From contig JAABVY010000271.1 of assembly GCA_011777135.1 (NCBI GenBank), positions 911 through 12,554 on the forward strand: 11,644 nt of DNA, given 5' to 3'. The notes below the pieces were generated by a model. The model had not been told where the DNA came from. It saw only the letters and a program-made list of their open reading frames with translations, and did no database searches. Shown here one piece after another: positions 6,580 to 11,644 of this stretch (its first letter is position 1; each line of letters starts with the position of its first letter). Source of the stretch: Candidatus Zixiibacteriota bacterium. Lineage in GTDB: Bacteria; Zixibacteria; MSB-5A5; JAABVY01. The translations under genes and the position numbers were made by a program.

Positions 6580-7731
6580 TCAGCAATCGGGTGAGCTGTC
6601 GCCATTAGTATCACAGGGATTACTGCCGCCGACAAAGACATAGTTTATGATCCAGACAGCATCGGAGATGTTTGTATAGGTGTCGCAATTGGTATCTCCG
6701 GAATGCGAGATAACAGGCGGATCGCCGCCGACAAAGATGTGGTTTATGATATAAACGGCATCGCTGACATTTACAACAAGATCATCATTTACATCACCAC
6801 AAATTTTTGGCAGCGCGAAGGCAATGGTCAGGTCATAATCAGGAATACAATCGGGCATAGGCCAGGTATCGACGATCAGGTAATATTCTCCCTCTTCCAA
6901 ATCCAATTCAATCCCATGCGGCTCGGCGACAATACTGGTGCTGGCAGCAAGACAATCATCGATAGAATTTCCTGGAGGAGGACATGCAGTTCCGAGAGCA
7001 ATTCCAGTATAGCCAGTATTCTTTGGATTGATCCTGATATTAACATTGCCGGGCCTGTTTACCAAGAGTAAATAAATCATATCCTTGCCGCCGTCGTAGT
7101 TTCCCAGACAGGTATTATCGTATGTATCCCAGCCGTCACAGGTACTTGCTGATGAGTCCGAATATGGTGAATCATATGGCAGTTCCAGAGAAATTGGAAG
7201 CCAGCAGGTGCCCCAGTCGTCAAAGAAGACGTCATAAATATTAAGCTCAAATTCCGGAATGCAGTCCGGAGCGGGCCATGTATCTATCATGAGATAGTAA
7301 GTACCGGGGTCGAGTGTTACTATGAAGGAATGCGGCAGGCCGTTGGTGCTGCTGCTGAAAGCGATACAGTCTTCGCTCTGGCTGCCAGAGGGCGGGCAAT
7401 CGACACTCAGCGCCATAGCCGTCCAGGCCGTCCCCAGCGGATCCAGATTAAACTCATATATAAACTGCATTGTGACTTCTATTTCAAAGAATATATCCTC
7501 TCCGCCATCATAATAGGCTAGACATGTATTATCCGCGAAATTTCCCCTGCCGCAGGTAGAGTCAATTCTGGTATAGGGCTGCCAGGGATCCTCTAAAAGC
7601 ACAGGGATGGGGCTGGAGCAGTCATTGCCCTCGGTTGTGCCGAAGCAAATTTCGAACATCGATAGAAGTAAGATTATGAGCAGGTGAGTTTTCATAGTCG
7701 GTCCCGGTCTCGTTAAGAGCTTATAATGCAT
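6580..7731 (-). CDS. Secreted Cys-rich protein: two 138-aa repeats plus dockerin-like module (383 aa)
   Basis: A signal peptide is seen around residues 13-31 (MKTHLLIILLLSMFEICFG). The start may be the ATG at 7731 (AGGGG 3 bases upstream) or the one at 7695, which gives the shorter leader; I keep the longer form. Residues 36-167 and 174-305 are two copies of a beta-rich domain (YYDGGEDIFFEIEV / NYDGGKDMIYLLLV; PGTYYLMIDTWPAPDC / EGEYYLIVDTWPMPDC). They resemble bacterial pre-peptidase C-terminal (PPC) domains. Six cysteines recur exactly 138 residues apart. Residues 311-370 are a dockerin-like pair, GDVNDDLVVNVSD and GDTNCDTYTNISD, and the chain ends NPCDTNGDSSPDC, the same tail as the M6 protease. 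There is no catalytic motif. PPC domains usually accompany secreted enzymes, so a stand-alone pair suggests a binding or structural role. No convincing terminator follows the gene. Confidence 0.83.
   Translation of the reverse strand: MHYKLLTRPGPTMKTHLLIILLLSMFEICFGTTEGNDCSSPIPVLLEDPWQPYTRIDSTCGRGNFADNTCLAYYDGGEDIFFEIEVTMQFIYEFNLDPLGTAWTAMALSVDCPPSGSQSEDCIAFSSSTNGLPHSFIVTLDPGTYYLMIDTWPAPDCIPEFELNIYDVFFDDWGTCWLPISLELPYDSPYSDSSASTCDGWDTYDNTCLGNYDGGKDMIYLLLVNRPGNVNIRINPKNTGYTGIALGTACPPPGNSIDDCLAASTSIVAEPHGIELDLEEGEYYLIVDTWPMPDCIPDYDLTIAFALPKICGDVNDDLVVNVSDAVYIINHIFVGGDPPVISHSGDTNCDTYTNISDAVWIINYVFVGGSNPCDTNGDSSPDC
6817..7626 (-). repeat. Tandem 138-aa protein repeat with conserved cysteine pattern
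   Basis: Two coding repeats lie inside the 383-aa gene, at 7231-7626 and 6817-7212. Cysteines 38, 60, 70, 112, 122 and 157 of the first align with 176, 198, 208, 250, 260 and 295 of the second at exactly +138. The DNA copies have diverged, so this is an old internal duplication. Confidence 0.8.
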
Positions 7732-7768
7732 TTTCCCCTACTGGTTGTTGAGCCGGTTGTCTGTATTT

Positions 7769-7796
7769 ATATTACCTATTATCATCAAATTGTCAA
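7769..7796 (-). promoter_or_regulatory. Sigma-70-like promoter for the 7731-6580 gene
   Basis: On the minus strand TTGACA (7791-7796) is followed after 16 bases by TAATAT (7769-7774). The predicted leader to the ATG at 7731 is about 30 bases. It lies back to back with the plus-strand promoter at 7838. Confidence 0.55.
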
Positions 7797-7837
7797 CGCA
7801 AATTTAGGCCGCAGATTTGCCCGAAACCCATAATATG

Positions 7838-7866
7838 TTGACATGCTACCTTTAATAATATACCAT
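7838..7866 (+). promoter_or_regulatory. Sigma-70-like promoter for the 7958-8842 lipoprotein gene
   Basis: TTGACA (7838-7843), a 17-base AT-rich spacer and TACCAT (7861-7866). The -35 is perfect and the -10 matches 4 of 6. The predicted leader is about 85 bases. Confidence 0.5.
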
Positions 7867-7957
7867 AAATTTGATTGCATAATCGAATAAAATAGATCTC
7901 TAAAGTTTATATTTAACGCAGATTCAAATACTGAAAACAATTTTGGGGGAGAAGACT

Positions 7958-8842
7958 ATGTTTACAAAATCAAGATTTGCAATTACTGCAATTCTGCTGG
8001 CGATTGCTTTTGCAATCACCTTCTCTATGGCTTGTGCCTCGAAGAAAGCAGCGTGGGGCGATCCCGAGAGCGGCCTGATTATGAGCTACCGAATGCCTAT
8101 CGATCAGCCCATAAGATACAGAACTAACTCCGCCTTCGATCAGAAGCTGGAAATCATGGGGCAAGAGGTTGGTATCACCAGCGACAGTCATATTGGTTTC
8201 ACTATGATCCCGGTCGCACAGGAAAGTGATAATCTCACCCTCGATGTGTTGATCGATACTTTGAGTATGACGATCACAAATCCGCAGGGCTCAAATTCAC
8301 CGGATGTTAAAAATGTCCTGGGTAAGAAATTCTCAATGCACTTGAAGCGAAATGGCAAGGAATATGATATTCTAGGAGCCGACTCGATTCGCTATGGAAT
8401 GGGGACCGAATTCGAGGGCAGCGTTTCCACCTGGTTTCAGGCGCACTTCCCGGATTTACCTGAAGGCCCGGTTGTAATTAATGACTCCTGGCCATCGGCC
8501 GATACTGTTTCGGAAACTACTCCACGGGGAAATATCATGCTTATATTTAATAATAAGAACAGATTGTCCGGTTTCGAGAAGGTCGGCGAGCATGATTGCG
8601 CAGTAGTGCTGAATGAGTTTACTGGCAGTTTTTCAGGGGAGGCTGTAGAGGGCGAGATGAATCTTGCTTTTGACGGGGATATTGAAGGTACCGAGACCTA
8701 CTATTTCGACTATAAACGCGGGCAGTATTTGAAAGGCGCAAGTGAAGGCAGGGTGACCGGGACTATAAAGGGCAGCGGCCCCATGGAGATGACGATTCCT
8801 ATGACGAGGACTTTTTCTCTGTCTACCGAGCTGACCGAGTAG
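7958..8842 (+). CDS. Probable secreted lipoprotein of unknown function (294 aa)
   Basis: Start taken at the ATG at 7958, because GGGGGAG lies about 6 bases upstream; the TTG at 7943 overlaps this ribosome site and is unlikely. Residues 1-25 are a signal sequence (RFAITAILLAIAFAITFSMA) followed by Cys26. The lipobox would be SMAC, unusual at -3 where Leu is normal, so lipidation is probable, not certain. The mature part is beta-rich and acidic, with alternating strands (MSYRMPIDQPIRYRT, LTLDVLIDTLSMTI, GKKFSMHLKRNGKEYDILG, DSWPSADTV, ETYYFDYKRGQYLKG). The layout recalls DUF6263-type lipoproteins of Bacteroidota, which open with a 'becomes soluble and is measured' type beta barrel-like fold of unknown role; I hold this match loosely. 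It is the only plus-strand gene and has no dockerin module. It is transcribed divergently from the Cys-rich gene and ends at a shared terminator. Confidence 0.82.
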   Translation: MFTKSRFAITAILLAIAFAITFSMACASKKAAWGDPESGLIMSYRMPIDQPIRYRTNSAFDQKLEIMGQEVGITSDSHIGFTMIPVAQESDNLTLDVLIDTLSMTITNPQGSNSPDVKNVLGKKFSMHLKRNGKEYDILGADSIRYGMGTEFEGSVSTWFQAHFPDLPEGPVVINDSWPSADTVSETTPRGNIMLIFNNKNRLSGFEKVGEHDCAVVLNEFTGSFSGEAVEGEMNLAFDGDIEGTETYYFDYKRGQYLKGASEGRVTGTIKGSGPMEMTIPMTRTFSLSTELTE

Positions 8843-8880
8843 CGCGCTAGTTTACAGAATTTGATATTTTTCTACAAATG

Positions 8881-8906
8881 GCCCGTCCGGTGATTGCCGG
8901 ACGGGC
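8881..8906. terminator. Bidirectional hairpin terminator between convergent genes
   Basis: A perfect 10-base-pair stem, GCCCGTCCGG (8881-8890) with CCGGACGGGC (8897-8906), has a 6-base loop. It lies 38 bases after the lipoprotein stop and 20 bases after the M6 protease stop on the other strand. Moderately T-rich sequence follows in both directions (TAATCTGTTAT on plus, CATTTGTAGAAAAAT on minus), so it probably ends both transcripts. Confidence 0.8.
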
Positions 8907-8926
8907 TAATCTGTTATCTTAGATAA

Positions 8927-11644
8927 CTAACAATCCGGAATGCCGTCGCCATTAGTATCGCAGGGATTACTGCCGCCTACGAAAACGTAGTTTATAATCC
9001 AGACGGCATCGGAAACATTTACCGTGGCATCGCAGTTGGCATCACCCGATTCAGTCGGGTCGGGCGGATTGCCGCCGACGAAAACAAAATTGATGATATA
9101 GACTGCGTCGCTGACATTAACTGTCTTATCTCCATTAGCATCGCCACAGGTGTATAGCATACTGTTAATGATCTGGTCAGAGAACCACTTCTTGGATTTA
9201 TCAACAATCGACTCGAGACTTTCGCGGCTGGCATCGAGAGTAACCGCATACGAAGTGTATATATACAGTGTGTCGTCGGGATTTATGGTATAATCATCGA
9301 AATAAGTCATGAGCGATATCAGGTCTTCTATCGCAGAGTTGGGTGTATATCCCGGGGATTTCAGGATTGGATAAAGATCTCCTGCGATGAACCCACCCTC
9401 CGGCCAGATATAATCCTGAAACAGAACGGCATCGCAGCCATGAATCTGGGAGGTTGTATCAAGCAATTCCGGATCATTAATATAATACCCAAGAAAGGCA
9501 ACTCCACCGTAACGAACCGAATTAGGCTGACATCCCTCCGGGCCGGTGACATAGTCGTGTCCATTCTGATACATCAGCTTTCTGCTTTCATCGAATCCGA
9601 ATGTATTATCAGCCTGGCTATCCGACGGGATATCCCAATCGACAATCTCGGCAATGGTCAATCCTGAATGCGATGAGCCATCATAAGAGTATACCTTCAG
9701 GCACTGAACTACGAATTTACAGCTGTCCGGGTCTTTGGGAGCCCAGAATATTTTCTCAATCCCGATTTTATAGTCGGGAGAAACGACAGTCCCGGATTTG
9801 AAGATATCATAATCGGTAGTTGTCTGCATTGGTTCTGAGGGATTGCCGGTTCCGAGCAACATCCACTTCGGATCATAAGGCGGATTGAGAGTCTCCAGAT
9901 TGTAGGAATTTATGGTAAATGTATCGGTGTCCTCGATGTAAGCGGCAACAGGGGAACCGGCCCAGAGATAGATCTTGAAAGGTTCAGAAAAATCGCATTC
10001 ACCGGAGTCGTAAAAATCGAGGTTCGCCATCCCGTCATTGTCCGAGCCCCAGTCTCCATAATTGCAGTCATTTCTAACTGCCAGCCCGGTGCAGGTTGTT
10101 GATATTGTGTCGACGTATCTGCCGTCTATATCACAGGCATCGCCGACTCCGTCACCATCATAATCCTCCTGGCCGGGATTATAATAATTAACACAGTTAT
10201 CATCTGGATCCAGAATACCGTCAGTATCAATATCCGCAATATAATTTGGATTTTCGACATAGGCATACAGCTTATCATCAACGATCGAATCCACCCTAAC
10301 AGTAACGCCGGTATAGCCAGTATATCCGTCGCTGCTGGGAATCGTGGTTGGATCGAATAAGTTCTGTTCGAGAACTTCGCTCGAAAAGGGCGCTGCAAGC
10401 CTGGTCTCATAGGGATACCACCATTGCGCGCTGTCAGATACATTTCCGCCCGGATTATAAGTGTAATTGTTATAGATATTATATCCTGCATCAACCACAG
10501 CGACGGTGTAATGGTCGTAATCAGGCAGGCCATAATTCGGCTGCCAGGCCCCCGGCGATGCCGAATCATCGACATGTGTGATAAGAAGACCGCTGTTTAG
10601 CGGATCGCCGCCATAGGAAAGCAAAGGATGGAAAAAGCAGCTGAAATCCGAATCGAATTTATCGAACATACCGGTCGATTGAGAATTCCTGTATTCCAGC
10701 AGATAATATTCGCTTCCGCTTGCATTGATGGGCAACATATAGAGAGCGCTGTCGTTATTGGTTTCAATATCATATATGACAAGATTCTCGAAGGTACCAT
10801 TCTGAAGCTGGATCGGCTCTATCCAGCCCAGCTCCCTCTTGCTCCATCCGCAAAAGTGCGATGGGGTCATTGAGCCGATGGAAAATATGCCGTATCCCCC
10901 GTAGCCCATGGTACACCAGTCCATGAGTGGATGGTCGTTGGCATCATTGGGTGTGTAGTAAGTCTGGATGACGAGTTTGCTGTCGTAATCATAGAGGTCG
11001 GGCAAGCCCAGATTATGCCCCAGCTCATGACAGAAGACCCGGATGCGGTTTAACGTATCAACCCCCAGGAACTGTGTTGGATCTGAGGGATTACGCAGCG
11101 GCCAGGTTTCCGGGGAGGTATTCCACCTGGGTATCATGACACCATCAAACGGACCCCAACCATAGCCCGGAGGATAGGAATAGGCATAGGACCAGATATC
11201 ATTAGGGTTGCCGGAATCCTCCTGTCCATTACCGGAGCGTATGAATACTATCGCATCAACATCACCATCATTGTTTCCGTCGTATTGTGAATAGTCGATT
11301 ACAGGATCGAGAGTAGCAAAAAGGTCAGCAAACTGATAATCCGAGTTGTATGTTCCTCCGTCGACCCATTCGGTAACATCCCCGACTACAGCAAGCTGAC
11401 CATAGGAGACTTCATCATAATAGTCGGCCACCGATCCGTTGGAAAAAACATTCCTGGAAAACATCATGCTGTCCATGGTTTCCGGGGAATAGGTCGCGGG
11501 ACGGGTGCTCCATTCCACAAGTATAGCCAGGACCTTTGCGGTATCCCCGTCATATCGATAATTCACTATGGCGGCGCTGTCCGCGCTGGATATCTGCCGG
11601 ATCGGTTCTTTGCCGACCAATGCGGCGATATTTTCCTCGGGCAG
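8927..11644 (-). CDS. Secreted M6-family (immune inhibitor A-like) metalloprotease with TSP3 and dockerin modules, 5' end outside window
   Basis: The frame stays open to the right edge. The TTG at 11618-11620 is only the first possible start inside the window, so the signal peptide and part of any propeptide are missing. Numbered from that TTG: SVADYYDEVSYGQL (63-76), zinc motif HELGHNLGLPD (198-208; His198, Glu199 catalytic, His202), then DLYDYD and a MDWCTMGYGG Met-turn region (233-242). This is the M6 peptidase pattern. Residues 463-497 form a thrombospondin type 3 calcium repeat (DTDGILDPDDNC, DYDGDGVGDACD). Residues 500-823 are an unassigned, aromatic, Asp-rich region. Residues 825-887 are a dockerin-like pair (GDANGDKTVNVSD, GDANCDATVNVSD) with the tail NPCDTNGDGIPDC shared with the Cys-rich 383-aa protein. 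Likely role: an extracellular zinc protease degrading or processing proteins at the cell surface, held there by its dockerin-like end. It ends at the shared terminator. Confidence 0.9.
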   Translation of the reverse strand: MPEENIAALVGKEPIRQISSADSAAIVNYRYDGDTAKVLAILVEWSTRPATYSPETMDSMMFSRNVFSNGSVADYYDEVSYGQLAVVGDVTEWVDGGTYNSDYQFADLFATLDPVIDYSQYDGNNDGDVDAIVFIRSGNGQEDSGNPNDIWSYAYSYPPGYGWGPFDGVMIPRWNTSPETWPLRNPSDPTQFLGVDTLNRIRVFCHELGHNLGLPDLYDYDSKLVIQTYYTPNDANDHPLMDWCTMGYGGYGIFSIGSMTPSHFCGWSKRELGWIEPIQLQNGTFENLVIYDIETNNDSALYMLPINASGSEYYLLEYRNSQSTGMFDKFDSDFSCFFHPLLSYGGDPLNSGLLITHVDDSASPGAWQPNYGLPDYDHYTVAVVDAGYNIYNNYTYNPGGNVSDSAQWWYPYETRLAAPFSSEVLEQNLFDPTTIPSSDGYTGYTGVTVRVDSIVDDKLYAYVENPNYIADIDTDGILDPDDNCVNYYNPGQEDYDGDGVGDACDIDGRYVDTISTTCTGLAVRNDCNYGDWGSDNDGMANLDFYDSGECDFSEPFKIYLWAGSPVAAYIEDTDTFTINSYNLETLNPPYDPKWMLLGTGNPSEPMQTTTDYDIFKSGTVVSPDYKIGIEKIFWAPKDPDSCKFVVQCLKVYSYDGSSHSGLTIAEIVDWDIPSDSQADNTFGFDESRKLMYQNGHDYVTGPEGCQPNSVRYGGVAFLGYYINDPELLDTTSQIHGCDAVLFQDYIWPEGGFIAGDLYPILKSPGYTPNSAIEDLISLMTYFDDYTINPDDTLYIYTSYAVTLDASRESLESIVDKSKKWFSDQIINSMLYTCGDANGDKTVNVSDAVYIINFVFVGGNPPDPTESGDANCDATVNVSDAVWIINYVFVGGSNPCDTNGDGIPDC

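Noticed and set aside
6703..7071. 122-residue open frame on the plus strand
   Set aside because: It is antisense to the second repeat and dockerin region of the Cys-rich gene and has no family motif or ribosome site; it is a shadow frame.
7943..7957. TTG start five codons upstream of the lipoprotein ATG
   Set aside because: This TTG lies in the GGGGGAG ribosome site that serves the ATG at 7958 and has no site of its own.
1123..9148. Cellulosome-like complex (suggested by dockerin modules)
   Set aside because: No cohesin, scaffoldin, carbohydrate-binding module or glycoside hydrolase is visible. Dockerin-like pairs are common in secreted FCB proteins without a cellulosome.
8927..11620. TTG at 11620 as the true start of the M6 protease
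   Set aside because: The frame continues without a stop to the window edge, and no signal peptide follows the TTG, so the gene is most likely cut by the window.
1123..11644. Type IX secretion C-terminal sorting domain on the secreted proteins
   Set aside because: None of the C-termini shows the usual Por-type sorting pattern; four end in dockerin-like modules and the others in C1q-like, S74/coiled-coil, IDHPLDP-type or unassigned sequence.

Overview
The window looks like chromosomal DNA from an uncultured bacterium of the FCB group, most likely Candidatus Zixibacteria or a close relative. The main pointer is the C-terminal double repeat of the form CGDANxDxxVNVSDAVxxIN(Y/F)VFVGG, a dockerin type I-like calcium-binding module that I associate with Zixibacteria secreted proteins; four genes here end in it. 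The NYQG N-terminal module, the GSSTNYGLKGTVSQ module, the Peptidase_S74 chaperone domain and the FNPQPEPP motif fit the same kind of genome. This assignment rests on motif recognition, not on a search.

Layout. Positions 1-941 (minus) hold a nearly complete lysylphosphatidylglycerol-synthase-type membrane protein that runs off the left edge. Positions 1123-2469 (minus) form a two-gene operon: a NYQG protein with a C1q/TNF-like C-terminus, then a 172-aa dockerin protein, closed by a strong terminator. Positions 2718-6334 (minus) form a three-gene operon: a Peptidase_S74 shaft protein, a 587-aa NYQG protein with a different C-terminal module, and a 169-aa dockerin protein whose start overlaps the preceding stop. 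It too ends in a terminator. Positions 6580-7731 (minus) encode a cysteine-rich protein built of two 138-aa repeats plus a dockerin module. It is divergent from 7958-8842 (plus), a probable lipoprotein. A bidirectional terminator separates that gene from 8927-11644 (minus), an M6 metalloprotease with thrombospondin type 3 and dockerin modules whose 5' end lies outside the window.

How it fits together. Seven of the eight genes appear to encode secreted or surface proteins; for the protease this is inferred from its family, because its N-terminus is missing. The same pairing, NYQG-domain protein followed by a ~170-aa dockerin protein and a terminator, occurs twice in tandem. The two small dockerin proteins are 93% identical over their 149-residue mature part but have unrelated signal peptides. 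Perfect TTGACA -35 boxes with 16-17 base spacers lie upstream of four transcription units. No cohesin, glycoside hydrolase, phage gene, transposase, tRNA, rRNA or CRISPR array is visible. The likely theme is an assembled extracellular surface structure whose subunits share a common N-terminal module and carry different C-terminal assembly or anchoring modules.
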